From Clostridiales bacterium (GTDB lineage Bacteria > Bacillota > Clostridia > Christensenellales > Borkfalkiaceae), in the NCBI GenBank assembly GCA_015069565.1, contig SVIJ01000003.1:1-62616 (forward strand): a DNA stretch of 62,616 nt, read 5' to 3'. Below the pieces are notes generated by a model. That model was given only the letters and a program-made list of their open reading frames with translations, did no database searches and had not been told where the DNA came from. The translations under genes were made by a program, and so were the position numbers. Below, piece after piece: positions 35,501-43,817 of this stretch (its first letter is position 1; every line of letters starts with the position of its first letter).

Positions 35501-36084
35501 CGAAGACGGCGCGCGCTTACGCGAACACCGCTTTGTCGGACGAAGCGCAGGCGGAATACCTTGGCGCGGAAAGAGTGACCAAGCTCGAAAGCGTAGAAAC
35601 GGCGCTCCGCGCGGCGAAGAAGGCTTACGGCATCGAAGTAAAGATTGCAAGACTTTCCTACGACAAGAACTCTCCGTTCAAGCAGGAATACCTTGTGGGT
35701 GAAACCTTCGATATGAGCGGTTTGGTAATCACCGTGGAATACGACGACGGCTCGAAGGAAACCGCAGATCTTTCCAAGATGACCTTGGTGACGAACGGTC
35801 CTTTGAAAGAGACGGACGTCATTGTGAAACTGTCGGGCTATGGAAGAGAACTGAGTATTGTCATCAAAATCAGTCAGCGTCCTGCGGATGGCAGCGGCGA
35901 CGGCGGTAATACGGATAGCGGCGACAGTAGCACACCTTCAGATAGTTCTTCCTCGTCGGCGGATCAAGGCGGTAAGGCGGAAGAGGGCGGTTGCGGCTCG
36001 GCGATTGCGCCTGTCGGTGTAGTTGCGCTCATCAGCGCGGCGTTCGTAATGGTTTGTAAAAAGAAAAAGGAGAATCGAGCATGA
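29563..36084 (+). CDS. Subtilase (S8) C-terminal part: catalytic Ser, PA, Ig-like, BspA-LRR domains, membrane anchor
   Basis: 2,173 codons, the continuation in the -1 frame; no RBS precedes the nominal GTG. Order: rest of the S8 core with oxyanion Asn in AAASNDY (~81), an inserted PA domain (~175-270), catalytic Ser325 in SGTSMATPNMAG, then a Fn3_5-like domain as in lactocepin/C5a peptidase (DYRPKIELYDTHFTDEKVSF), two Big_2-like Ig domains (~870-1100), a long BspA/LRR_5 array (~1110-1860), a Big_3-like domain, and a Ser/Asp/Gly linker. The end carries GGCGS, a hydrophobic helix and a KKKKENR tail, so it is probably cell-surface anchored. A giant surface protease for host or dietary proteins or glycoproteins, upstream of a peptide importer. 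Confidence 0.88.
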   Translation: MICKVFTDDLDSKDLGGAISEDILAALEDCVMLGVDIINMSLGTTAGFTLTNDGDDEGEYLSRVYESIQDAGISLMAAASNDYSAGYGGTFGTNKASNPDSGVIGSPSTYPAAISVASISGQKSEYLVANQGTENEKAVFYYESSDENSVLYDFLDQVLGKPGTDGAVANKTLEYVVVPNFGTAADYTAIKSLFSSKPGQRYALVSRGDNTFQEKVDIAAEMGAAGIIVYNNVAGMIRMNLGEVKRVIPAISINLEAGRSMRNAAGTSRVGTFTLDRENLAGPFMSDFSSWGATPDLRLKPEITAHGGEITSTVPGGYDEQSGTSMATPNMAGFMALARSYVEREMNAEIQRVMAMGEGCSRAQAVTRLVNQLTMSTAVTARDQKSLPYSPRKQGAGLASLTNVIGGTSAYLWTSDEFNDYRPKIELYDTHFTDEKVSFALNFNLTNFGDKALSFTTETIAMTETLALDGFAVAEEAYILEKCQESAVWKVAGEKVVDGTISVGVGETKSIEVVITLDESEKDYIETTFKNGMYVEGFLRLNSTTAGQCALAIPYMGFYGDWSAAPMLDYSVFEIDAAEQDTSIDDADKPQASVYETQPFTSYYNDKYILPMGGYMYLLPDDAEEMYADVDKCSVSRYNEYFGEAGTDASENNYLTSTRIQAVYAGLLRNAKYVNYQLVDEYTGEIIHTDVINRVGKAYNSGRASGVPGNVKLELYPEDYNLAANGKYRMDFEFFLDYGDGSANENRFSFTFYVDYEAPQLEQARIRYQNYKQNNVEKQKIYLDLDVYDNHYPQSIMLCYRTTDGVMEDGVTPRTVLNLATEYITPVRDAVRAGKTTVSLEITDIYEKYGDKLYVQVDDYSLNNSLYYLDLQKANSAVLPDDFSLVLDNRLTATEDRMAQAELTLSVYEAYKVKLAYEGNANLSNFVWNSVSSSIVGVKNGEIVGLKAGTSYVKVSNGAHKNMMIKVTVTDAVKKLPTPSISFGTVEETRYKAVLKAKGLLEVFAGKEFQLTVDVEPWYYPMKGTSMVWESKNPDYATVDENGNVKTLKEGLATILGYLYDANGKKLATTSVLLNIEEEFLVSNFTLTEYNGVGYNEVIKDENGNDINALVLPTDMNIMYIGEDAFKDDTSVEYVVIPETVVQIQQNAFEGCKNLKKVYFVSAQKNEIATSKLTLIHDQAFLNCTLLERLDLSNVKKITVARQTFMNCTSLKTVAKMTAIGTMHSEAFLGCTALEEVDLTGMHMAGSAVFYGCTSLKTVHTAKFTDIGERMFMGCSALQSIEINTPNVGEYAFSNCRNLTSVTFASPEGEALKFMIGDGAFNGCRSLSSVSFGGETVRSIGDGAFASTALTSFTIPAGLESLGGAVLEGSGVAQIVIGDGFDIAAVELSGAPFAGKQITLAAGTQKYKIENGALYSADGKQLLLATDAKDAFVVPEGVESIGEYAFAESAITSVSLPATLKELGEGAFMGSSLSAVEFADGIELSEIKAYTFRESQLANVALPASVQTVGDYAFSSTPITGFAFTGKALGDGVFAYCRALDSIELYDGIEKMGSNTFYQCQSLKTVRMPSVKELGTYTFNGATNLESVIFGEYATTIGTATFATYSFDHETYTNKYVEVPKLKTVVMPLAISEIPMNTFYWCTGLTSIDLGGATHIGEYAFANCTSLREVNGIEKVVSTDKYAFYGCSALTSLSLNALERAGEWSFALENTTAGYTELSIPSIQVIEGYAFLGNKASEIALPASLTKIGDGAFAAATSLTAFTVEGNRYFVEKGGLYRYITDTTYELVCYPAGRSGASENRTLSIKEGTLRVQAYAVSFLKDGVLQKVVLPYSVAAIGDGAFYRSGITEYTFESVNAPALEYSYDQTVVDYLTENMVQNRTRSYFNVNFETCVLDYSQYGEKAGKSPLIAKFPVNGVGYDNFLYKTYFGTRETTVIVMTEKTRTATELIDGFPTADEIMAWAENINDGNKAKVEALATDAKTARAYANTALSDEAQAEYLGAERVTKLESVETALRAAKKAYGIEVKIARLSYDKNSPFKQEYLVGETFDMSGLVITVEYDDGSKETADLSKMTLVTNGPLKETDVIVKLSGYGRELSIVIKISQRPADGSGDGGNTDSGDSSTPSDSSSSSADQGGKAEEGGCGSAIAPVGVVALISAAFVMVCKKKKENRA

Positions 36085-37469
36085 AAAAGCGGCTAAAGCT
36101 TGGTTTGCTTGGAGGATTGCTTGCGTTAGCGTCCCTGCTTGTGATGGCAGGATGCTCTCTAAACAAGACGGCAGATCAAATCAAAACAGAAAACAACTTA
36201 AACGCCAGCGTTACCTATTACGCGAACGGCGGTATGTTCAACAACGTGCCTTTGAAAAAGGAAGTCACGCTGTGGATGGACGCATCTGTGGAAGCGTATC
36301 CCTTCGATATCCCTTCGGATAACGATGAAGACAACGCCGATTCCTTGCACCAAATCGACAAAGGCTCGATGCAGGTTTCCCGTAAGCAGTTTATTTTTGA
36401 TGGTTGGTATCATGCGGTCATCGACGAGAACACGGGAAAGCCTGCTGTCAGTCAGGCGACGGGAAGCATGGTCACACTGGAAGAAAATCTGGTGGACTTT
36501 TCCGTACCCCTTGCAGTCGGCGACAGGCTGCACTTGGTGGCAAAATGGACGACGGTACAAAAGGTGGAAATTCACTTGGTTGCAGATGTAGCATTCACCG
36601 CAACGGTCGAAAGCATCAGCGATAAAATGGAGCACAACAAGGACTCCAACGGTACGATTATTAAAGAAGAAAAGACAGTGCAAAACGGGGACGTTATCGG
36701 GCTGAAAACGTATAGCACACGTGACAATACGGTGAAGCTGGACGGTGCGAGATCCCCTGCGGAGAACGCAAACGGTGCAACATTCTTGGCGTATTATTTC
36801 GACGAAGCGTGCACCCAGCCCGTTTTGGGGGAAGATTTGACGATTCGTCCCACCGATGGGGAAGGCAATCGTATCATCTACGCAAAGTTTATCACGGGCG
36901 ACTGGACAGTAATTCGCGATAAATACGGGGTGAGCGATATGTTCCAAAAGGCGACGGGGAATTATTACCTATTCGCAGATGTCGACATGGGCTCGACATC
37001 GGTCAATCCAAGGACGGAATTTGGGGCAACGCTGCAAGGCAACGGCTATTCGATTAAGAACTTAAAGGTCGCAATCGGTAGCACGCAGGTGCAGGTCAAC
37101 GGCGTGTATGCGGTATTCGGTAAGTTGACGGCAACGGCAAAGATCAGCAATTTGACATTGGAAAATATGTCGTTCAACGTAGAGAGTAACCCCAGTAAAA
37201 TTAAGGCATTTTCGGCGTACTTCTTCTGTACGGGGGTAGAGAGCGGCGCTGTTTTGAAAGGTGTTACGATCAAGGGTGGCAGTATGAGCGTGCTCAAAGC
37301 AGTGGATGCTACCATCGCGAACATCTCGTGGATCGAAAACGGCGAAGGCGGTAGCTGGGAAGCGTCGAATTACCTCTTCGGCGGCACTACGTCCGATGAA
37401 GCGTTCCTTTCGACAAACACAGGCGTTAGGGTGGAAACTGCGCCTACGCTTACCATTGAAGAAAAATAA
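36081..37469 (+). CDS. Lipoprotein with InlB-like and GLUG/beta-helix-like regions
   Basis: 462 residues. Signal peptide with lipobox LVMAGC (~19-24). The first half has VTYYANGGMFNN and FIFDGWYHAVIDENTGKP, resembling an InlB/Listeria-Bacteroides beta repeat; the second half (YYLFADVDMGSTSVNPRTEFGATLQGNGYSIKNLKVA, GKLTATAKISNLTLENMSF) matches the start of GLUG-type beta-helix domains also found in the lipoprotein at 46384-50814. The ATG overlaps the subtilase stop (ATGA), with AAGGAG in the protease's last codons, so the two are translationally coupled. Perhaps an accessory surface factor for the protease or OppA; function unknown. Confidence 0.65.
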   Translation: MKKRLKLGLLGGLLALASLLVMAGCSLNKTADQIKTENNLNASVTYYANGGMFNNVPLKKEVTLWMDASVEAYPFDIPSDNDEDNADSLHQIDKGSMQVSRKQFIFDGWYHAVIDENTGKPAVSQATGSMVTLEENLVDFSVPLAVGDRLHLVAKWTTVQKVEIHLVADVAFTATVESISDKMEHNKDSNGTIIKEEKTVQNGDVIGLKTYSTRDNTVKLDGARSPAENANGATFLAYYFDEACTQPVLGEDLTIRPTDGEGNRIIYAKFITGDWTVIRDKYGVSDMFQKATGNYYLFADVDMGSTSVNPRTEFGATLQGNGYSIKNLKVAIGSTQVQVNGVYAVFGKLTATAKISNLTLENMSFNVESNPSKIKAFSAYFFCTGVESGAVLKGVTIKGGSMSVLKAVDATIANISWIENGEGGSWEASNYLFGGTTSDEAFLSTNTGVRVETAPTLTIEEK

Positions 37470-37497
37470 TTATGCAAAAAACATTGGAGGATAGATT

Positions 37498-40260
37498 ATG
37501 AAAAAATGGCAGAAAGCGCTCAGCGTTGCGCTCAGCGTGATGATGTTGAGCTCGACCCTGCTTATCTCCGCTTGCGGCGATAAGGGGGACAACAGTAGCA
37601 CGGGCGGCGATAGCACGGGCGGCAACACGAACGTTGGCGGTACGCCCGACGCTACGCAATACGATGCGGAAAACCGTCCCTTGGTTTTGGCTTCACAGGC
37701 GCTTGACGGGAATTTTAACCCTTTCTTCGCTACGTCTGGTCCTGATACCGAAATCGCAGGACAAACTCAGCTTTCGCTGATGACCATCGACGAAGATGCA
37801 AAGTCTATTTGCGGACCTGACGAAGCAACGGTTGCTCTTGATTGGAAGACGATTTATAAAGATGAAAGCGGTGCGGTGGTTTACGACGACGCTTCGGCAA
37901 AGTTTACTACCTATGAGTTCGTTATCAAAAATGGTATCCGTTACAGCAACGGCTCGCCGCTTACGATCGACGACGTGCTTTTCAACCTGTACGTTTACCT
38001 TGACCCTATGTACGCAGGCTCGGCTACTATGTACTCGACGGACATTGTAGGCTTGCAAAAATACCGTACGCAAAATCCTGACGTAAGTGACGGCACGGGC
38101 GGCAGCTACGACGACGAATTCGTTGCGGAAGCAACCACTCGTATCCTTAACCTGACTGAATGGTTGGATATGGATGACACCGAAAAGATGATTTGGGAAG
38201 CGTCCAACCCCGAAGCGTACGAACAAGTCTTGCTCGATTTGGATAAGACGGAAGAACTGTTCATGGAAGAAATCACTTCCGACTGGGCGGAATGCGAAAC
38301 GAGCTTGTCGAGTTACAAAGAAGAATACAACTTCACGAATGCTTGGGAAGTGTACTTTTTGAACATGGGCGTTGTTTCGATTAGAACGACGAAGAATGAG
38401 AATGGTAAAACGGAGCTGATGAAGGATTATGAAGATCCTACCGATCCTGAAAACAGTCCCTTCAAGTATGTAACGACGCTTGATCCAAACCCCGAAGATC
38501 CCGATGCGTTGCCTTCCGAGCATATTGGCATGATCGCGGATTTGACGACGGAAGAAAAGCTCAACGCTTGGATCGAGGAAAACAACGACGCAAATGTTAC
38601 CTATTCGCAAGAAGACGCGTATAGAGAAATTACCAAAGCGTATGCGATTGACGTTGTTTACGACACCTATATGTCGACGGCAAGCGGTTATCTCGGCGTG
38701 CTCTCTTGGTGGGAAACGGCTTCCAATCTTCGTACCTATATCGAAAATGAAGCGCGTACGGAGTATTATAGCAATCCCGAAAATAGAAAGGTCGGCAAGA
38801 TCGACGGTATCACTACTTATCAAACGTCTTCCTTCAATGGTGTGAACAAGATCCAGCTTGGCGACGTGCACGACGTTCTTTCCATTACAATCAACGACGT
38901 TGACCCGAAGGCGGTATATAATTTCTCGTTTGCAGTTGCGCCTATGTATTACTACTCGGATGAAGCAACAATCGCTGACAAGACGAACTATCCCTTCGGC
39001 GTGAAGATGGGTAACCAAAGCTTCTTCGATAACGAACTTAAAGCAAGCGATAAGAACGGCTTGCCCAAGGGCGCAGGCCCTTATATGGCATCTAATGCTA
39101 CGGGCAATCAGTCCACGGTGGATAGATATTCTTTCTACGCAAACAACATCGTTTACTTTGAACGCAACCCTTACTTCTACACGGTTGGCCTTGACGGTGC
39201 AGGCGTGACGAAGGATCAAATCGAAGCGAAGATCGCAAACGGTACGGGGAATGATACCTCAAAGCAAATCCACAACGCGCGTATCAAGTATATGAACTAC
39301 AAGGTTGTCGGCGATGAGAGAATCGTACAGAACTTGGAAGCTGGCAATATTGACTACGGTCAGCCGAACGCGGAATCGGAGAACGTAAGAAAGGTGGGCG
39401 CAGCAAGCCACTTAAACTACCGTTTGATCGATACGAATGGTTATGGTTACGTAGGTATTAACCCTAAGTTCGTTCCCGACGTGGAAGTGCGTCAAGCGAT
39501 TATGCGGGCGATGAATACGCAAATGACGGTTGACTACTACGAAGGTAATGCGTCCGCAATCTATCGTCCCATCTCGAAGACATCTTGGGCGGATCCTGGC
39601 GTTACCGAACCCTTCTATACCTTGACGAGAACGCACGAAGATATTGAGAATCTTTGCCGCAGCGCAGGTTGGGAAAAGAATGCCGACGGTATCTTTGAAA
39701 AGAACGGCAAGAAGCTTGAGTTCAAGTTTACGATTGCAGGTGAATCGAAGAAGCACCCTGCGCTTGCTATGTTCGAAGACGCGGCGAAGTTCTTGAATGA
39801 ATGTGGTTTCGTTATTACCGTAGGTACGGACGTTTCGGCGCTTTCTAAGCTTGCAACGGGCGGCTTGGCGGTATGGGCGGCGGCATGGTCGACGGGCGTT
39901 GACCCCGACCCTTACCAGACCTATCACAAGGATAGTACCGCAACTTCGGTGAAAAACTGGAATTACTCGGAAATTTTGGATACGAATAAGACGGAATTTG
40001 ACTATGAACGCAGTATTGTTGAGCAGCTCTCTTTGAAGATTGAAGAAGCAAGAAAGAAATTGGATGAAAGCGAACGTAAGAATATTTATAGCGAAACACT
40101 TCGTCTTACTATGGAACTTGCTGTGGAACTTCCTACCTATCAAAGAAAAGATTTGATTGTTTGGAATGACCAAGTGATCAATCCCGATTCCTTGAATCTC
40201 AAGAAGAACACCCCCACGGCGGGCGTATTCTACAAGATTTGGCAGGTAAATTACAGATAA
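37498..40260 (+). CDS. oppA: Oligopeptide ABC transporter substrate-binding lipoprotein
   Basis: 920 residues, lipobox LISAC (~21-25) followed by a Gly/Ser/Thr tether. Family 5 (SBP_bac_5) features: PLVLASQALDGNFNPFF near the mature start, YEFVIKNGIRYSNGSPLTIDDVLFNLYVYLDP, and VRQAIMRAMNT in the second lobe. At 920 residues it is much longer than E. coli OppA (~540) because of a large insertion (~190-480) rich in Glu/Asp/Thr between the early motif and the second half. It delivers peptides to the OppB/OppC channel. RBS GGAGG is seven bases upstream, 28 bases after the lipoprotein gene. Length suggests long or unusual peptides as ligands, fitting products of the neighbouring protease. Confidence 0.88.
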   Translation: MKKWQKALSVALSVMMLSSTLLISACGDKGDNSSTGGDSTGGNTNVGGTPDATQYDAENRPLVLASQALDGNFNPFFATSGPDTEIAGQTQLSLMTIDEDAKSICGPDEATVALDWKTIYKDESGAVVYDDASAKFTTYEFVIKNGIRYSNGSPLTIDDVLFNLYVYLDPMYAGSATMYSTDIVGLQKYRTQNPDVSDGTGGSYDDEFVAEATTRILNLTEWLDMDDTEKMIWEASNPEAYEQVLLDLDKTEELFMEEITSDWAECETSLSSYKEEYNFTNAWEVYFLNMGVVSIRTTKNENGKTELMKDYEDPTDPENSPFKYVTTLDPNPEDPDALPSEHIGMIADLTTEEKLNAWIEENNDANVTYSQEDAYREITKAYAIDVVYDTYMSTASGYLGVLSWWETASNLRTYIENEARTEYYSNPENRKVGKIDGITTYQTSSFNGVNKIQLGDVHDVLSITINDVDPKAVYNFSFAVAPMYYYSDEATIADKTNYPFGVKMGNQSFFDNELKASDKNGLPKGAGPYMASNATGNQSTVDRYSFYANNIVYFERNPYFYTVGLDGAGVTKDQIEAKIANGTGNDTSKQIHNARIKYMNYKVVGDERIVQNLEAGNIDYGQPNAESENVRKVGAASHLNYRLIDTNGYGYVGINPKFVPDVEVRQAIMRAMNTQMTVDYYEGNASAIYRPISKTSWADPGVTEPFYTLTRTHEDIENLCRSAGWEKNADGIFEKNGKKLEFKFTIAGESKKHPALAMFEDAAKFLNECGFVITVGTDVSALSKLATGGLAVWAAAWSTGVDPDPYQTYHKDSTATSVKNWNYSEILDTNKTEFDYERSIVEQLSLKIEEARKKLDESERKNIYSETLRLTMELAVELPTYQRKDLIVWNDQVINPDSLNLKKNTPTAGVFYKIWQVNYR

Positions 40261-40295
40261 TCAACGCTTTATAAAAAAGCAAACACATTTCGAAT

Positions 40296-40345
40296 CGGAC
40301 AGGAAATTTTTTCCTGTCCGAGCACCATGCGTGTGTACGCGCATG
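40296..40345 (+). other. Two consecutive hairpins between oppA and oppB
   Basis: A ten-pair stem (CGGACAGGAA / TTCCTGTCCG, 40296-40320) is followed by a second (CATGCGT / ACGCgCATG, 40326-40345). No T-run follows either. Such structures commonly protect the upstream mRNA or attenuate transcription, giving more binding protein than permease. Confidence 0.55.
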
Positions 40346-40377
40346 AGTGCGGACAATATATACAATAGGGCAATATT

Positions 40378-41376
40378 ATGGTAAAATACATAATTAAAAG
40401 AATATTGATTTCCTTGCTCATTCTTCTGGGGGTATCCATCTTTTTGTACTTCCTGGTAAGATTGATGCCAGTAAACTATATTCGCGATCAATATTACGCA
40501 ACGCACGGACAATCGGATTCGAGCGAAGAAGAATTGTATAGATTCCTGCAGATGTACGGCTTGCACGACAACTCCTTCGGCGGGATCATCAGCGGCTACT
40601 GGGGCTGGCTGACAAAGGTATTTCATGGGGATTTCGGAAAGTCGTTCATCGACAACCAGCCAGTGGGACAGAAAATCTTCAACAACATGGGCGTATCCTT
40701 CTCGATTTCCTTCGTGTCCTTGATTTTGCAGATGATTATTGCAATCCCCTTGGGGATCAAGAGCGCGTGCAACCAGTACGGGAAGCTCGATTACACCGTC
40801 ACTGTTTTGACGATGATCGGTATGTCCTTCCCCACCTTCTTCTTCGGCAGTATCGTCATCAAGATATTCGCTGTGGATCTTGGCTGGTTTGAAGTTGGCG
40901 GCTTGCATACGGCAACTCTGCCCAAAAACGCAACCTGGTTTGAAAGCACGGTCGACCTTTTGTGGCATATGGTAATGCCTATGTTCGTTTTGGTTATCTT
41001 GTCCATCGGCTCGTTGATGCGTTATACGCGTACCAACACTTTGGAAGTGCTCAATGCGGACTATATCCGTACCGCGCGCGCAAAGGGGTTGTCCGAAAAG
41101 ACGGTTGTCTATAAGCACGTGTTCCGCAACACGCTCATTCCGCTCGTCACGACCTTGGCGGGTACGCTGCCCGGGCTCTTTGGCGGTGCAATGATCACGG
41201 AAACGATGTTTGACTTACCTGGCATCGGTTCGCTTGCATATACGGCGCTCACAAAGGGCGATATTCCCTTCATCATGGCGTACAATATGTTCTTGGCGGT
41301 GCTCACCGTTATCGGCGTATTGCTCTCCGACTTGATGTATGCGGTGGTTGACCCGCGTGTAAAACTTGGGAAATAA
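40378..41376 (+). CDS. oppB: Oligopeptide ABC transporter permease OppB
   Basis: 332 residues, six membrane helices. Typical start MVKYIIKRILISLLILLGVSIFLYFLVRLMP and the cytoplasmic coupling (EAA) loop YIRTARAKGLSEKTVVYKHVFRNTLIPLVT, then PGLFGGAMITETMFDLPGIGSL. Forms the membrane channel with OppC. The RBS is weak (AGGGC), which fits reduced expression relative to OppA. Confidence 0.94.
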   Translation: MVKYIIKRILISLLILLGVSIFLYFLVRLMPVNYIRDQYYATHGQSDSSEEELYRFLQMYGLHDNSFGGIISGYWGWLTKVFHGDFGKSFIDNQPVGQKIFNNMGVSFSISFVSLILQMIIAIPLGIKSACNQYGKLDYTVTVLTMIGMSFPTFFFGSIVIKIFAVDLGWFEVGGLHTATLPKNATWFESTVDLLWHMVMPMFVLVILSIGSLMRYTRTNTLEVLNADYIRTARAKGLSEKTVVYKHVFRNTLIPLVTTLAGTLPGLFGGAMITETMFDLPGIGSLAYTALTKGDIPFIMAYNMFLAVLTVIGVLLSDLMYAVVDPRVKLGK

Positions 41377-41389
41377 GGAGGGGAGTACA

Positions 41390-42508
41390 ATGGAAGAAAA
41401 GAAAATTTCTGAAATGGAAGAAGAAGTTGTCGCTACTGCCCAAACGCTTGAAGGGGCGGAAACGGAAGTTTCCCAGCCCACCGAAGAAGATTTGCACGGG
41501 GAAAACCTGACCGACCGCGTGAAGGTGCTTTCGCCTATGGCGACGGTTATGAAGCGGTTTTTCCGATCTAAGCTCTCCATTGTCGGGTTGGTGGTCATCA
41601 TTGCGCTGTTCCTCTTCTCGTTCGTAGGGCCTTGGTTCTCGCAGTGGTATGATGGTGGTGGGCGATCGTTGGTGGATCAAACCCCCCGTGTTTCCGTAGA
41701 CGAAGTGGCGATAACGTATATCGTGGAAAACGCTGATGGTACGAAGGAAAAATTTACCACCTACGAGATTGTTATGACGGAAAACAGCCATTTTGTGAAA
41801 GGTGATATTTCGTGGAAACATTTGCTCGGTACGAATGAACGCGGCGAAGATATTTTCACGAACCTGATGCTCGGCGGTAGAGTTTCCTTGACGATCGGGT
41901 TTGTCGTCGTTATTTTACAGACCTTGCTGGGGGTTCTCCTTGGCGGCTTAGCGGGTTATTTTGGCGGTTGGGTCGATCAGCTGATTATGCGTATATGCGA
42001 TATCTTATATTGTATCCCGACGCTACCGATTATGTTGATTTTGTCGGCGATCTTTAACGAGGTGAATACCGTTTGGAAGCTCTACTATATGATGGGCATA
42101 CTTTGCTTGATCGGCTGGGCAGGCACAGCGCGGCTTGTGCGCGGTCAAATCCTTTCCTTGCGTGAACAGGATTTCATGCTTGCCGCAAAGGCGTCGGGGC
42201 TTTCGACGTTCAGCAAGATTTTCAAGCACTTGATGCCCAACGTTATGCCGCAACTCATCGTCACGATGACCCTTGGCTTAGGGCAAATCATTTTGACGGA
42301 AGCCACCCTTGGTTTCTTGGGGATCGGCGCGCCCTTGGGTACGCCTACGTGGGGTGCGATGATTGAATATGCAAACGATACTGCATATTTGGAAGGCTAT
42401 CCAAACTTCTGGTTACCCGCAGGTGTTTGTATCACGGCGGCAATCTTGGCGTTCAACTTTGTCGGTGACGGCTTGCGTGACGCATTCGACCCGAAAATGA
42501 AGAGGTAA
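41390..42508 (+). CDS. oppC: Oligopeptide ABC transporter permease OppC
   Basis: 372 residues from the ATG at 41390, which has AGGAGGGGA five bases upstream; the open frame upstream to 41366 has no RBS. A long acidic cytoplasmic N-terminus (~1-60) precedes TM1 (KLSIVGLVVIIALFLFSFVGPW). An extracytoplasmic loop leads to the permease domain with WKHLLGTNERGEDIFTNLMLGGRVSL and the coupling loop QDFMLAAKASGLSTFSKIFKHLMPNVMP. Partner of OppB. The acidic N-terminal extension is longer than usual. Confidence 0.94.
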   Translation: MEEKKISEMEEEVVATAQTLEGAETEVSQPTEEDLHGENLTDRVKVLSPMATVMKRFFRSKLSIVGLVVIIALFLFSFVGPWFSQWYDGGGRSLVDQTPRVSVDEVAITYIVENADGTKEKFTTYEIVMTENSHFVKGDISWKHLLGTNERGEDIFTNLMLGGRVSLTIGFVVVILQTLLGVLLGGLAGYFGGWVDQLIMRICDILYCIPTLPIMLILSAIFNEVNTVWKLYYMMGILCLIGWAGTARLVRGQILSLREQDFMLAAKASGLSTFSKIFKHLMPNVMPQLIVTMTLGLGQIILTEATLGFLGIGAPLGTPTWGAMIEYANDTAYLEGYPNFWLPAGVCITAAILAFNFVGDGLRDAFDPKMKR

Positions 42509-42513
42509 TGTGT

Positions 42514-43815
42514 ATGAGCATCTTGGATATTTTTAAGAAGAAAAAGGAAGGCAATTCGCATTACATCACTTCGTCTGAATCGAAAAAGATTATGCGTGAG
42601 AATGCGAAAGCCATCAAATACTACGAAAAGCGTAAGAAGAGAAAGGTGGTAGAAGCGGAATTTTTGACCGAGATGAAGGACGAAAAGAACGTTATCGAGT
42701 TCGAGAACCTGCACACCTATTTCTTCTCGGACGCAGGCGTTGTAAAGGCGGTCAACGGCGTCACCTTCTCGATTCCTGCTGGCTCGACGGTGGGCGTCGT
42801 AGGGGAATCGGGCTGCGGTAAGTCGGTCACGTCCCTTTCGCTTATGCAGCTTGTGCAAGGGCCTTCGGGGCAGATCGTAGACGGCTCGATCCGTTTCAAG
42901 ACGAACGCGTTTAAGCTGGACGAAAATGGAAAGAAGATACCCGTGTACGAGTTGAACGAAGACGGCTCGGTGAAAACGGACGAAAAAGGCAAGCCTGTGT
43001 TTGCGAAAAACGAGCTGGGCGGCAACCTTTACGAAATGGAAGAAAAGGTGGTGGATATCGCCAAGATGCCCGTCGAAGCGATGCGTTCCATTCGCGGACG
43101 CGAGCTCTCGATGATCTTCCAAGAACCGATGACTTCCTTGAACCCTGTCTTTACCATCGGCAACCAGCTCGATGAAGTGGCGTTCTTGCACATCGAAGGG
43201 ATTTCCAAGGAAAAGGCAAAGGCGCGCAGCATCGAAATGCTGAACCTTGTCGGGATTGCGGACGCGGAAAGCGTGTACGGAAAGTTCCCGCACGAGCTTT
43301 CGGGCGGTATGCGTCAGCGTGTAATGATCGCGATGGCGTTGCTTTGCAATCCGAAGCTCATCATCGCGGACGAGCCGACAACGGCGCTCGACGTGACCAT
43401 TCAGGCGCAAATTCTTGACCTGCTTCGTGAAATCAAGAAAAAGATCAACGGCAGTATCATGCTCATCACGCACGACCTTGGCGTCGTTGCGGAAATGGCG
43501 GATTACGTCGTGGTTATGTACGCAGGTAAGGTAATCGAAATGGGTACGGCGGAAGACATTTTTGACAATCCCTTGCATCCGTACACGATCGGCTTGCAAA
43601 AGAGTAAACCGACCGTAGACGGCGACGTGGATAAGCTGTACTGTATTCCTGGGTTCGTTCCCAACCCCGTCAATATGCCCAACTATTGCTATTTTAGAGA
43701 TCGTTGCGAGCGTTGCAAGGCGGAATGTGCAGGCGAATATCCTGCGTACGTGCAGGTATCTCCCACCCATAAGGTGGCTTGCTATCTGTATAAAGACGAA
43801 AATAAGGAGAATTGA
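42514..43815 (+). CDS. oppD: Oligopeptide ABC transporter ATP-binding protein OppD
   Basis: 433 residues from the ATG at 42514 (AGAGG eight bases upstream); another ATG at 42508 is only two bases from that RBS. Walker A GESGCGKS (~95-102), ABC signature ELSGGMRQR, Walker B LIIADEPTTALD, and the C-terminal OppD/F Cys region YCYFRDRCERCKAEC, which in related proteins holds an iron-sulfur cluster. Compared with E. coli OppD (~337) it has a basic N-terminal extension of ~45 residues (FKKKKEG...YYEKRKKRKV) and a ~45-residue insertion after Walker A. Energises peptide import with OppF. Overlaps or nearly abuts oppC and oppF. Confidence 0.94.
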   Translation: MSILDIFKKKKEGNSHYITSSESKKIMRENAKAIKYYEKRKKRKVVEAEFLTEMKDEKNVIEFENLHTYFFSDAGVVKAVNGVTFSIPAGSTVGVVGESGCGKSVTSLSLMQLVQGPSGQIVDGSIRFKTNAFKLDENGKKIPVYELNEDGSVKTDEKGKPVFAKNELGGNLYEMEEKVVDIAKMPVEAMRSIRGRELSMIFQEPMTSLNPVFTIGNQLDEVAFLHIEGISKEKAKARSIEMLNLVGIADAESVYGKFPHELSGGMRQRVMIAMALLCNPKLIIADEPTTALDVTIQAQILDLLREIKKKINGSIMLITHDLGVVAEMADYVVVMYAGKVIEMGTAEDIFDNPLHPYTIGLQKSKPTVDGDVDKLYCIPGFVPNPVNMPNYCYFRDRCERCKAECAGEYPAYVQVSPTHKVACYLYKDENKEN

Positions 43816-43817
43816 TC

